Source of the DNA: Takakia lepidozioides | Taxonomy: Eukaryota; Streptophyta; Takakiopsida; Takakiales; Takakiaceae | Length of the DNA stretch: 64,000 bases | NCBI GenBank assembly: GCA_030704615.1 | Contig: CM060734.1 | Location: forward strand, 46,576,042-46,640,041 | Direction: 5' to 3' | Shown here: positions 23,008 through 35,200 of the stretch, one piece after another | How the letters are laid out: every line of letters starts with the position of its first letter | How positions within the stretch are numbered: the first letter of the stretch is position 1 | Program-made: the position numbers and the translations under genes | The notes under the pieces: model-generated | Database searches by the model: none | Seen by the model: only the letters and a program-made list of their open reading frames with translations | Told to the model about the DNA's origin: nothing

Positions 23008-23737
23008 AACCAACAAACATTTTTTTCCGCAGACGACTAGATCGGGCAATTGGAAGGTGGTTGTGCATGCTAGGCCAAGGGGGAGACGCATTTATCATGG
23101 CAAGTATCAGACAACTGGGGTGATGAGGAGGAGGAGGCCGATAAATGATGGAAAGCTGGCGCATCAAATGTGAGTCATCATCTGTCTGTATGCAAAGATG
23201 GAAACTTGAGTTTTTGCCCAAGATGTCGGGAAAGAAGACAGATCTCATGTTAGAGAAAGCTTCCTGTACAGCCTTGTGGACCATACAAACCCTGCTTGGT
23301 TTGCAAATTTGTAGGGAACAAAACAGAAAGGTTTGGAGGACAAGAGAGAAGGAGCTTCCTGACGTCCGCGGAGAACTGGAGGAGTGCTTCTGGTCAAATG
23401 TTGCATAAGATGTGCCAGCCCTGTAGGTAATTCCCTGACCATGCAGAATACAGAAGAGCGTCTGAATTTTAGAATATATTAATTATAAGCCAATTATTTC
23501 TTAAATAAATAATATCCAGGTCCTAGGTGTGACCGTAGCAGGCTGCGGCGGCTAGTACTAAAGTCCCCTAATATCTGTAAATATAAATAAATTTGTTTCC
23601 AACTCCATCTCCATGGACTCTGCAGAGATATTGGAGGGTTTGAAGGATCGAACCCAGATCACCCTGGATCTCAGTGAGCATGTGGGTAACAGTATCTCTT
23701 CTCTCTATTTCTATGTATTCATTGTGTTGCACTTGAG
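23008..23737. other. PPR 3' flank; possible second SINE on the minus strand
   Basis: No gene was recognised. Around 23640-23710 the minus strand reads GGGTTCGATCCTT, a fair tRNA box B, with no convincing box A. It may be a decayed SINE head. Confidence 0.35.
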
Positions 23738-23885
23738 CAGGTAGCCCAGTGGTTGGGGTATTTGTGCCTTGCCTGTGGTGGTCCTGGGTTCAATCCTTCA
23801 ACATGTGCCTTCCACCGTCCATTGGCCCTCGCTGGGCTGTGTGTTGAGCAGTAGGCTCTGTAAATTCACTGGACGTTAAACAAAA
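23738..23885 (+). mobile_element. tRNA-derived SINE
   Basis: Box A (TAGCCCAGTGG, 23742-23752) and box B (GGTTCAATCC, 23787-23796) are spaced as in a tRNA promoter, but the body is not a foldable tRNA. The 3' part (GGCTCTGTAAATTCACTGG then ACGTTAAAC) recurs on the minus strand at 10524-10553, which marks it as a repeat family. Confidence 0.65.
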
Positions 23886-23926
23886 AGGTTACTTTTACAG
23901 TGAAATAACCACGGTAAATGATGGGG

Positions 23927-26900
23927 TTAGTGTTTTCCCGTGCTTTTGTAGGTGTAGCGAGAAGCGCTGAGGACGAAGAGGAGAGTGTTGACAAAACTGA
24001 GGGTGGCGAGGAGCCAGTAGAAGTAGTCGATGTGGCTGCGATTCAGGTTGTTGCCGATCCAGCCGCCATTGGAGTTGTTGGTGAGCATGGTGACGATGTT
24101 GACGAGAAGACTGCTGACGAAGGTGCCGACTGCCACAGTGCTGAGGTAGAGAGCACTGCCTAAGCTACGCATGGAGTCTGGGGCTTGGTCCAAGAAGAAT
24201 TCCATTTGGCCAACTGAGATGAACACCTCGCAGATGCCAGTCAACATGTATTGGGGTAGGAGCCAGAAGATGGACATTGGAAGCTCCTGGTGGGAGTCCA
24301 GGAGGCCATGAGATTGCGCTACACGAAGGCGGAGCATTTCAACCAAAGCCGCCACCACAATGGAAAGTGTGGAGATGAACTGTCCCACTGCAATTCGCTG
24401 CAGCAGGGTCAAGCCACGATCATTCCCAGTGAAGCTGCGCACAAATGGTACAAAGAATTTATCGTACAAAGGTAAGAAAATGCAGATTGTAAGAGTCACA
24501 AATAGAGGCATGGAGGCTGCTGGAATTTCGAAATGGGGTCCCATGTGGCGGTCCATCGTGGTTCCCTGACTCAGAAACAAAGTGCCAACCTGGGCAAATA
24601 CAGTTGAAAACATTAAGTTAGTCACCCAAATTGGTAGCATTCGAACCAGGAGCTTGACCTCCTCCACTTGAGTTACTGTACACAACTTCCACGGGTTGGG
24701 CTGCACTCCATTGGGCTTATACACTGTATCATAGTTTGGTTTCGGTGTGGCTGCCCTGTCCAAGCACCTGCAGGCAAATATTCCCCATCAGCTCAGGTCC
24801 AAGATTCTACATGAGGCTATGGTTGCATGAGACCTCAATCAAATAGCTCAAATTACTATTCTACACATGCAGGTAACCATCAGCGGGTCATCAACCACCT
24901 GGGGTTAACTTGGACAAATGTGAGCATGTAGGGATGGGCTTCATTTGTCAGTTTCCCGCTATGCATGTAGTATCCATATCAGGTTTAGCTGCATTCGGCA
25001 CGCAGTCAATGTTAGAGGAGAGAGGACGTTTGGGATGGAATCTGGTGAAAGTTCGTCAAAATTGTGGTCTGGCAGCATGATGTGATTGAAATCTCAGGTC
25101 TTGTATGCTAATAAAATGCTTAGACATGTATGCGAATATGTTGTGGTTTGTCTAGAATCTGAAACATCATGGAGTGTTTGTTTGAATCCTTAGAACTGTG
25201 GACATCCAGATACTAGGTACATAGAATGATGCATGCATGCACAGGCAACTCACGGGTGCTCCTGATTCCTTGAGATTCTATGGAAGAGTAATATATGAGC
25301 AATGATCTGTCGCGAGCTTCTCAAAAGCAATTTCTCAGAAAGCGATTTACCTTAAATCTGATGTATGCGGCAGCAGTTTATAACCAGCCTGGGATAATGC
25401 CTCCTTGTCGTCAATCTCATGGAGCAGCTCTGGGTTGGCAGGACTCCAATTCCGTGCTGCGGCTATCACGACTTGGGCCACGCGGGTAAATGGACTCCCT
25501 GATGGAACACGACATCGATATAGAGGTGTTCCAATGGCGAATGCGACGGTGGCTAAGCCAGTGATGACTGCAGGAATACCGTATCCCCAGGACCAACCAA
25601 AAGTATTTTGTACGTACACTAAGATGCTTACCGAGAGCATGGTTCCGAAACTGATGCTTACAAACCACCAATTCGGGAATGACATCTTGCGCTTGGCCTC
25701 GCATGGGTCCCCTTCATCGAACTGGTCGCCCGCAAGTGCACTCACACATGCTTTGATACCCCCGGCACCCAATGCCATCAGGTAGAGTGAAAAATAAAAG
25801 AATCCAATCTGTGTTCGTGTAGCTCCTTCACAGAGCGTGCTGTCATTTGGAATATTGTCACAACCCGGAGGCTTTAGAGACGGTAGTGTCACTGCCATGG
25901 TGACGAACACAAGGGACTGCAATACAATCAGCGATCATCAGATTAGACCTGTTTATGCGTATGTTTACTAGAAGATTGTCTACAAGGTACTGATCTTAAC
26001 TGCCCATGATACTACTTGTCATAGACATCTAACACCACGATCCCAGGTTATCCTCATGAATACTTACCAAAAAAAGTCTAGTATCAGGCTAGCACCTCTT
26101 AAACAACTTGATTTCAATTGAAGTACTTATAGAGATCTTGACTTCGCTAGCAGTCTGCAGTTTGCAAGGCATGATTTAAGTCACTACTTGTCTGTGTTCA
26201 GTGTAAATTTGGTCCAATCTGTTATCATCGATTGTCTTTCCTGAACTCATGTTAGCTGATCGGGACCATTACGCGTAGAAAATGCGGTAACATGTGCATG
26301 TAAGACTCCTGAGCTCAACTGTAGAATGGACATTTAGAGACAATTGATAATTACCACGAAGTACCCGCAGGAGAATGTGGCGATAGTCCAATAGCGGCCG
26401 AAGAAAGCATCGGCCACAAATGCCCCAATGAGAGGGGTCATGAAGGTGGTGCCAGACAAATTGTTGACATTCCTTGCCGCTTCTGATGTATCCTCGTGTA
26501 GGACTGTTGTCAAATATATTACTAGATTGGATGATATAGCGTAGTATGCCACTCTCTCACATACTTCACACCCTGCACAACGCCCACCAACTGCAAATTC
26601 TTATCTGGAGTCCAACGCTCACAGACCACCAGCTGGGCAGGGCCTGGAAATATATGCAGAGTCTGCCAAATTGAATGCTAGTCTAGTGTAAGCGTCACAT
26701 CAGCAGTCAAAGTAAACCATTCCGAATCTTGAACTATTCTAACCGTCTTGATGTCGTGTGATGTGACCCACGCGAGAACTCATGGAGTGACCTTGTGATC
26801 TACATGTCGAAGTCTATGCTTGGAAATGAGTACACAATGTTCAAATTGTAAGATTGTTCGTGGCAACAACAAATTGACATCAGTGCCTCATACGTGAATT

Positions 26901-27449
26901 TAGAACAAGTTTTCGCTACATTCATGAGGTGTTTGCGTGAATCCTGCGAGGAAAAATGCACATGAGCTAGCTGCTGCACTACCTAGTGAATCAACTAGCG
27001 GCCTTTGTCTGTCTAATTTAGACGTGGACCTTATCGGGCACTGATATTTCTGATTGAGTTGTCAACCGATGATTGAGGGTAGATATCCTGGCCCGCACAT
27101 GTGATGGAAATCCACCGGGAAGTGATCTCATCCGTGTACACATCCCGCTGCCCGCAGTTCAAAAGATCAGAAGAACGGGATAACTGATTAGCTCAGGTTT
27201 GGTTGCACCACTGCGTCTCATCTATACTCGTTCTCATTTTGGTGTAGTGGGTTCACGAACATGGATACTACTTCCGCTCATTGTAAACATTCATTGAAGA
27301 TATCGTATATTGACTATAGAGCAGGGATATAGCCACTGACCAAAAATCAAGACGCAAGCCCTCCAATTTCCTGTTTTGGACCTGAGAGGCGGACGCCCAT
27401 GGGTGTCAACAGTACCATCAGTCACAAAATCGTCCTCCTCCATATGCAT
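23927..27449 (-). CDS. NPF (NRT1/PTR, POT) family proton-coupled transporter
   Basis: Four exons join in frame: 27449-27341, 26572-26355, 25916-25351 and 24767-23927, giving 577 residues, normal for the family. NPF proteins are 12-helix plasma-membrane or vacuolar symporters for nitrate, peptides or hormones; the substrate cannot be told from sequence. The proton-coupling ExxER motif is present at residues 39-43 (EVCER), followed by AYYAISSNLVIYL. Further family blocks are NNLSGTTFMTPLIGAFVADAF, MALGAGGIKACVSALAGDQF, LPIWVTNLMFSTVFAQVGT and LPQYMLTGICEVFISVGQMEF. The start at 27449 (MHMEEDD) is preferred; an in-frame ATG at 27551 would add 34 residues but lies in a tandem duplication. No lesion was seen. 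Confidence 0.92.
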
Positions 27450-27507
27450 CTTTGAGACTGATTGGTCTACACTGCATGCTGCGATGGCCAGTTCCCTCAA
27501 CACTGCC

Positions 27508-27742
27508 AACTCCCCACTGTTGAAACTTTGTAGCTGCTCAAGAGGGGCCATCCTTAAGTTATACAACCTGTGCAGGCCACACCCACATCCTCATCATTCC
27601 TTTGCAGGGACTTACTACTAGGCACAACTCCCCACTGTTGAAACTTTGTAGCTGATCAAGAGGGGCCATCCTTAAGTTATACAACCTGTGCAGGCCACAC
27701 CCACATCCTCATCATTCCTTGCAGGGACTTACAACTAGGCAC
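27508..27742. repeat. 118-bp tandem duplication at the NPF 5' end
   Basis: Unit 1 (27508-27625) and unit 2 (27626-27742) match almost perfectly, differing by a few substitutions and one deleted T. Unit 1 contains the alternative upstream in-frame NPF ATG (27551), so the duplication lies at or just upstream of the gene's translation start. The near-identity implies a recent event. Confidence 0.9.
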
Positions 27743-29257
27743 ATCCTGGAATGTCAATTCACGGTTTAGCAGCTTGTCGCACCGAGATATGTTCCAAATT
27801 TGATAGCTCCGATCTCTTCCACCAAATTTTCAACTCCTGCATGTCATCCGCGAGAGGGAAAGAGAGAGATCGCCAGAGAGCTGGAAACTAGACTAGTTTA
27901 CTCATGAATGACCTGATTGGAGGAAGATTATGAGGAAAGAATGGAGCCGAGTGAGGAGTATATGTACATATAGAAACTGCACAGTGATCCGGCCAGTGAG
28001 GACTCAGTGAGGAGAGTCCCGGAGAGAGAGGACAGTGAGGAAGGGCAAAGGAGCGAGGCGCTTGCTGGCGGCGCGGGGCGGGTGTCCGACCCGGTTCCGC
28101 GTACTGTCCCGCCGCCGGCAACGGGCGACCGGGTCGGGCGGTTGCCTGTCCCCAGGACGGCACCCTTTGAATGACCTGGATGAACAGAGTAGAAGAGCTG
28201 GACGAATGAATGAAACTTCCCTCCACCTAACTCTTACAATTACTTTTACCCCATCAGTGAAAAGCATGCGCTGGTGTGTTGATTTCGCACATTGTCTCTG
28301 TCTCTCGCGTCTTCTTCGTTAGGGTCTCTGCGTGTCTGTCTGTCATTTTCTCGGGATTTCTGTGGATCTGGACCTGACATACACTCTAGTACTGGCGTTC
28401 TACTTTACATAAGTTTCGGATCAATATCTGCATGCGTTTTTATATGCCCCCATGACTTGTTGGCAGCCCTAGTATCGATATTCCGGAGCAGGGGTGGCTC
28501 TTGGTGTAATTGGGACTCCCCGTGAGGATACTAGCGTGGATAGGGTTTGTATGCTGAGTTGTTTGAAGGATTGGTTCTTTGCATGAGTGTCAAGCTTAGT
28601 GTGTTATGTGCTTGTTCTTGTCCCTGACTGCCTGCTGTATGACTCCCGTATCAGTACTTGTGGAAGATATGATCAGTAGATCTATGGTAGGATAAGATTC
28701 TGGTGTATAAATTTGACCTTCTGGCAGTTATTGGGCCCTTGAAGTGTCCTGAAGGAATTGATGAGTCTTTCCTGAATCCAAGCGTCGTCGGTAGATCCTA
28801 TTTTCACATACGTTTGGGGATTGGAGCACCAATTTGACCTAATTGAAACCGTCGCATTGGGAAAGTCCGTTGCAGCTGCTGTAAATTTTTCCATGTCTCA
28901 TCAGATTATTGAGCTAGTGTGAAGCTCAGAGGATATGTCATAGTTTAGTGTTGCTGCAAGTGGTTCTTGGAGGATTTTGCAGTCCAGATTTGTGTTAATG
29001 GGCACAATGGCTGGTTTGTCAAGTAGTTAGGTCTCTGTGATTAAAGCCACAGTTATGTTCACTAGCAGCAAGTGACAGCCGGGATCCATCATATCTGTGG
29101 GTGGGGCGGGAGGTGAGAGTCGGAATTTAGCGCCAGTTCAGCGAACATCGCTGCTCAGCGTCAAAGGAATTGCATTGTAAATGTCCCGCGTAATCCGGAC
29201 CTGGAGTACCTGTCACTGAGGAAGACCGTCAAGGTGACACACAAAAAGGGTGGATAG
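27743..29257. other. Divergent intergenic region between NPF (-) and unknown gene (+)
   Basis: This should hold both promoters and the 5' leader of the plus-strand gene. A GC-rich patch at about 28040-28160 stands out from the AT-rich surroundings and may mark the 5' leader of the downstream gene. No coding region was recognised. Confidence 0.45.
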
Positions 29258-31036
29258 ATGGCAGGACTATTCCGGAAGTTCTTCGGTCACTTTGGTCACA
29301 GAAAGGAGGATGGTGGGAAGAAGGCGCGAGACAAAGCGGGAGGGGCAGGGTTCAGTATGAAGGTCGCTGTACCATCAGACAACACGATGCATGCTCCTGT
29401 AGTCTCTCGGTGCACCTATGGCCATGGTGGCGTTCAGGTGTGTCTTCTCCTCCTTACCTGTTAGAACCGAGTAGATGAGACATCATACTCTTTTGTCTGC
29501 TAACCCCATCTGAAAAATAACACAATTGGTAGGACGTCGAGATCCATCTGAATCTCTCTTTCTTAAAAATAAATCTTAGTAAGGTCAGAAGCAGTAACTC
29601 TCAACTAAAACTCCTAGTGTCTCCCAATGCCAGAGTCCTCGGCTTGCAACAGAATCAGAGAAAATTCCGCCACGGTAAGATGTAGGCAACTGGAGGAAAA
29701 CTCCATGCTAGGACTACATTTCCCGAACCACTGGTAAGATGAAAAGCCTAAACTTGGGCAAGGCCATGTTAAGATTCACAACTAGAGCTAAACCATTCAT
29801 ACTGGATTAGGTACATATGTCGACAAAAGGAGCTGAGACTTCCTTGTATCAACTTGTGCTTCTTCAGACATTGTCGAATGGGAGGTCCCATCGGAAAATA
29901 GGCCCCTTAGTTCTTTAACTTAAATATCCTGCATTACAATCAATTCCTAAAGGTTCCCAGACTATGCAAGGCCATACATTGCGGGAGGAACACAAATTCA
30001 ACCTACTACGACATTGTCACAACTTCTAGCCACTCCTACTGAATGCAAACCAGGATGGAGATCTTGATGATAAGTCTCTTGAGCACTGTGTACTCGCACT
30101 GCACTGTATAGAGTTAAATGTGATTTTTGGTCTTTTCTCTTTGAAGGGGTGGGGGTGGTGGGGGGGGAGGAGAGCAGGATGGGACATTAATGCCCTAGAG
30201 CTCCAGTAGTGGGCCCTGTCTTTGTAAAACTTGATTCCAAAATCAATTCAGAAAGATAAATTCGGTGTTCACCCAAAAATCGAGAGGCAACAAGTTCCAA
30301 CCCCTAAACTCAGAGTTGAGTTTGAGCTATAAGACCCATAGATGTCCAGGGGGAACCTGGATTCATTGCAACCAATCTACAAAGCAATAGGTTAGTGATC
30401 CCTGTGGAATTCCAGGCTTAAAGCACCACCTACTTGTTATTGATGTCTTCTTTAAGAGCCAAATTGCTGGTTATTAAAAGTACCACTGACTCGTGTTTAT
30501 ATAGAGTCATTGGTTGATACTAATTGTACTACTCAAATTGTGGAGGTTGTTGGTGACTAGGTCAAGAAGAAAAAGAATGAATGCAGCTCTGATGGAGAGT
30601 TTAGTCATAGTTCCATCCAATAAGCCATGCAATTTTCAGCATTAGATTGAGAGAGAGAGAGAGAGAGGCCACTGCTTTTCTGCACAGTTTCCAGGCTTCA
30701 CATCCTTTTTGGATCTATAGTTGGAATGTTTATCCCTCGAGTGCCCTCCTTTCCTTGAAGCTGTAACTCGTCCATGCCTCAATATTGATGGGGGTCTGTA
30801 TGCAGGGACTGACATGGTACTCTGAAAAGCTTCGAGTGGATGATGATGGTGATGTTGCACAGGAGTTTCTCAGTGAGGTCATTCCTGAGACTCCAGGCGC
30901 CAGCAACACGCCTCGATCTCCCCGTTTTGAGGCAGTAAGACATACAAGGCCTGTTAAACTCAAAGGTCCCGTGTGCACTCAGGATGGCAATGTGAGACAA
31001 TTTGTTGAGTTATCAGGGGAACATCTGTGGGCGTGA
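29258..31036 (+). CDS. Plant protein of unknown function, 136 residues, two exons
   Basis: Exon 1 (29258-29437) begins MAGLFRKFFGHFGHRKEDGG and is basic, with many Lys and Arg. Exon 2 (30806-31036) joins in phase 0 as GGVQ/GLTWYSEKL. Exon 2 has the block GLTWYSEKLRVDDDGDVAQE, then SEVIPETP, a Ser/Pro-rich linker, and a GNVRQFVELSGEHLW C-terminal end. The GL.W....L..D.DGDVA.EF pattern with a short C-terminal strand resembles an uncharacterised plant family; no function is known to me. There is no signal peptide or membrane segment. The intron of about 1.37 kb includes a G-rich run. The phase-perfect join supports a real gene. Confidence 0.75.
30144..30170 (+). other. G-rich run with G-quadruplex potential
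   Basis: The tract has successive G4, G5 and G8 runs separated by T, TGGT and A, within the intron of the unknown gene. The pattern satisfies a four-run quadruplex motif. Folding in the cell is not shown. Confidence 0.5.
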
Positions 31037-32226
31037 AGACATCCAGCTATGAATCCTGTGTCAAAGTTCCATCCTACAGGTGAATTTGAGTGAAGTATGG
31101 GCTTCTGCTTGTACTTCACCACTTGGAAGCCAGGGTCTGGAGCCTATTATGTTTCTCTTCTAAGCACACTAAGAAGTGTAAATGTTTTCCTGGTCATGGT
31201 GGACTGTATTGCAACCTTGAACCATATAGGTCTCAGTGTACGAAATTGAAGAGGCCCCCAGCTGATCATGAAGTGCAAAGCACGTTTCATCGTTTCATCC
31301 TGTTGCATTTGTATTGCTAATAAGATGTGACAACTTCACCTACATTTATTTTCTTGGAGTTTGACGGCTCATCAAATGCCTGCGCAGGATAAACAGAACC
31401 TTTGGATTCATTCTACTGTTGACATCGAATATTCTGTCTATTTCAATGCCTGGCTGACAGCCCTTGTAATTGCCAATAGACAACTGAAAATGTTGATTTG
31501 TGGACTGGATAAGTTGGGTTCCCTCGCTTCTCGAATTGGAAATTTTACATTATTCAGTTATCAGACGGTCGCACAAGTTTTGTAGTGATGGTTGTGTTTC
31601 AATATTGCCACTGAGCCTGGAATGGTGTAATGTGTAAGATGATAGACAAATCTGCTGCGAGAATGTTCTAGCAGATCCCATTCCGCCCTCAGTGACATAA
31701 GCCACTATTTCTTCGTCTCAAAATTTGTATATCGTTGAGAAGTTGGTGGAAGTGGTGTGGAGATTGTGTTGCTTCCATATTGCTCCTCAGGGAAAGAATG
31801 GGATAAGGATCTTCTTCGTGAAGGGTGAATGTCATGTGCTACTATGGGCCCAAAGAGAACTCAGCAGTCCAAGACTAGTGCAAATTCCATCAAAGTGTTG
31901 CACCACAGAAAAGTAGACTGACCACAGACCACAACAAAGGACCCCTAAAAAGCCCTGCAGAGAGTCCTGGGTGTGCTTCAAAGGGAGGATATATCCTCGC
32001 AACAAGTCAGACAGCAGGGTTTGCAACTGATAATCCTGTGAATGGTAGTAGTGGGAGGATTGTATGATGACTGTGGAGCAGATTGCTTAAGTAGTTGTGG
32101 GGACAAGGGGGTGTAGGTCAGCCTAGTCTAAGGTGAAGAGGATGCTCGGTGCATGAAGAGCTGGGTCCGATCAGCTGGCTAAGATCTGCGTTACAGATGA
32201 GATATAAACCTCTTGAGTAGCTCAGG
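31037..32226. other. Intergenic, no recognised gene
   Basis: This holds the 3' end of the unknown gene and the promoter of the transglycosylase gene. Short open stretches are present but none resembles a known family. Confidence 0.45.
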
Positions 32227-35200
32227 ATGGTGGAGTTGGGTCTGGCATTGACTCCTTATGATTCATCTTCTGGCCATGGCTGGTCTCGATTTGACATGCG
32301 CAGTACATCTCCAGTATCATATTCTTGTCTTTTCGAGTCCTGGCAACCTCCCGGCTCTGCAAGTTCTTGCAAGTGCGTCAAAAGTCGGGTTTCCTCCAGT
32401 GCGTGTGCTCGTTATTTTGCGCGGGTTGATGATGGGTCTCGTGCACCGGTCAAGCATGTCCCTCCCCATGCTTCATTCTTTCTCTTTTCGCAGGTTACAA
32501 CTATATCTCCCTTTAATCCTCTCGCACGGTTGGGCAGAGTGTTGAGGCAGCTTCTTCTTCAAGAAATGTTATCTCAATCACAATTTGGGTCGTCGGACAG
32601 AGTATCCGAGTTGGCTTGTACATCTTTGAAGCCTTCCTCCTCTTCACAGGCCGCTTCGAGTGCTCTCTGTTTGCAGCACCTTCTTCCTATCTCTGAATCT
32701 CTCCCTCAGTCTAAAGAAACAGGATGCCCACAAGTAACCTATCGCATGCAACTTCTGCTTAAAGCAAGATGGGTTGCATTCCTCCTGTTTGCTGGTGTCG
32801 TGGCCACTTTCATGTGGAAGAGGGTGCCCCGTGCCCTGTCAAATCCTACCAACTTCTATCAAACCGACACCCGAAGTAGAAAGCAATCAAGTAGATTGGT
32901 TCCCACATTGCCATCTGCATATTTTGTGCATGGCGATTCGGGTGAGGCCAGGCCATCCTATTCTATGCTTTTTGTGGGAGACGACAGGCTCACTGCGACA
33001 TCATTAGTATTTCCGTACACACAAGGGAACCATCAAATTTCCAAGCATTCTGTTGAGGTAATAAAAGCATAGACCTTTCTCTATTTCTCTCTCGCTCTGA
33101 CAGTTTTTCTCTTTGTCTCAATCCCTTTTCCCCTTGTCTATTTGGACAACAAAGTTTATCACAGGGTTCAACAACACGAGCATTCAATCAGGCTTCATTG
33201 TCAGCATGTACTTATGTGGTGGTGACTCTTGATGTTTGCTAACCTTCACCATCGTGCCCACTTATGTGACTTGTAAATTTCCTTGTCCTTGTCTATCAAG
33301 AGATGAATATATGGATTTATTACTTAGAAAGAGTGTCACCTGAAGAGGTTTTCCAATAAATATTGTTCAAAGAAAGAGACACAAGAAGAGGAAGAGGAAG
33401 AGCTTGATTCGAGGGTTTTTGACTGATGAAGGTTGTCTTGGGGTCTTTTGTCCTTGAAGCCTGGGAATTTAAAAAAGAGATGGGCCTTTTCTTATCACAT
33501 GATGGAACTTCGATGGTGGAAATGGGGTGTAGCTCTGCTAGCTGCAACACCAGCCAAGGACTTACAACCTCTTCACGAATGTTGACTCTGTTCACAAGTT
33601 AGCAAGTGGTTGATGTGCAGGTGGGAGCACTCAACCCACGGGATGAATATATGTCACAAAAGAGTGCACTCCTGGTGTCCATGAAGAAGGCTGCTGTTGG
33701 GACGACGAGTCAAGACCTGAATGTAAAGTTCTACATGGTCTATGAGTAACTCCATGATTTCCATGACTCTTTATTTTCCATTGATGCTTTCGAGATTATT
33801 TATGTCCAGTCAATGTTTGCTGGTTGACAATTCTATCAACTTTACCATGCCATAAGACAACAGCAGGCTTTGAAATTGCACTAACAGGGATATAATCAAG
33901 AGTTGGTACCAAAGTAGTATGGGCAGATAATGATTGTTGGCAGCATTTGAGGTGTCCTACTAGAGACCTACAGATGGTTTGCAATTGACATGTGCTCTCT
34001 GCCATCCTGTCCCAGGCACAAGCAATTGATAGTGGTAGTGAGGATAAGGATACGGCATCGGACTTTGCTAAGTGGATAGAGGGGGTGAGAGTTGATGCTC
34101 TCTACCGTGGGGTCAGTGAGGAGGTGCTTGGACGGGCCCTCCAGGGTATTCAAGTCTCATCAAAAGTAATCGAGAAAGACCAACACCGGCCCGAGGTGAA
34201 ACTTTCAGCGGACGACTACTTAAAGAGGTGACTGATGAACCCAAACTATGGTTCTGCATTGAAGAGAGAAAAGGAGGGAGGGATAGAGGACATCAGATGG
34301 GAATTCACAAAGCAGATTGCTGCAATGGTCTATATTGATGAATTCACCTAGGATTGCGCACTCATCAAAACGCCTATGCACAGCTACACACAAGAAATTG
34401 TCAAGGGCAGGACTTCTCTTGGGGGGCTTCTGCCAGGATTTCAACCCTAAGCAGTTCATACTCATAGTTACTTGTATCTGCAGGTTTGTTCCGTTGACTG
34501 GAAAACATTTAAGTTGTGCTCACTTTGGTTTGCTGGAGGGTGTAGAATGGTAGATGAGAGGAGGATCTCGAATGGGGTGGCTATGCTGCAGGAACATACA
34601 CAGCTGCTGGCAAGCATATCCAAGGAGTATGGTGTACCTGCACCCGTCTTGGTTGCTGTGTGGGGCATTGAAAGCAGGTATCTTCTTGCTATTAAACTCT
34701 CTTCCCCTTCACTCAGGCTCTGGGTGACTTTAGGAGACAGCTCTCACACTCTGGGTAGATGTAGAAAGGCATGGTGATCCGATTGTCTCTGATGATGAGG
34801 TTTGTAGAACTATTCTTTCAGTGTGAGCTGGTCGTTGGTCCCCACAACAATTGTGCATGGAATTTCGGAGATCTCCCCAATCAGTCTATTGCTGTCCTGC
34901 TTTGTGAGGATGACATCTGGTGATATATATATATATTATCAATGGAATGGCAGAGGACCTAAGAACAGTGAGAGGAAACCGAAAGAATGTACCAAAACGG
35001 CGTGCAGAACTTGACAGGAATGGCGTAAGATCCATTATGAGAAAAAGATCTATCCTATTTGTACCACCTGTGAACTGAGACAGAGGTTAACTCAATTTCT
35101 GTGCTCGACCTGGATCCGGGGCAGATACTGCCCTCAGTCTTTGTGTAATGTTGGGGTTTGATTTATTCTTTGGTCTGAGTGGTTCCACTGTGCTGTTCTA

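Noticed and set aside
23742-23796. Functional tRNA gene
   Set aside because: A and B boxes are present but no acceptor stem or anticodon arm can be formed, and the tail is shared with another repeat copy.
27888-28322. Overlapping open stretches on both strands in a GC-rich patch
   Set aside because: They are low-complexity (Ser, Pro, Arg) and mirror each other across strands. No splice logic or family match was found; the patch is more likely a promoter or 5' leader.
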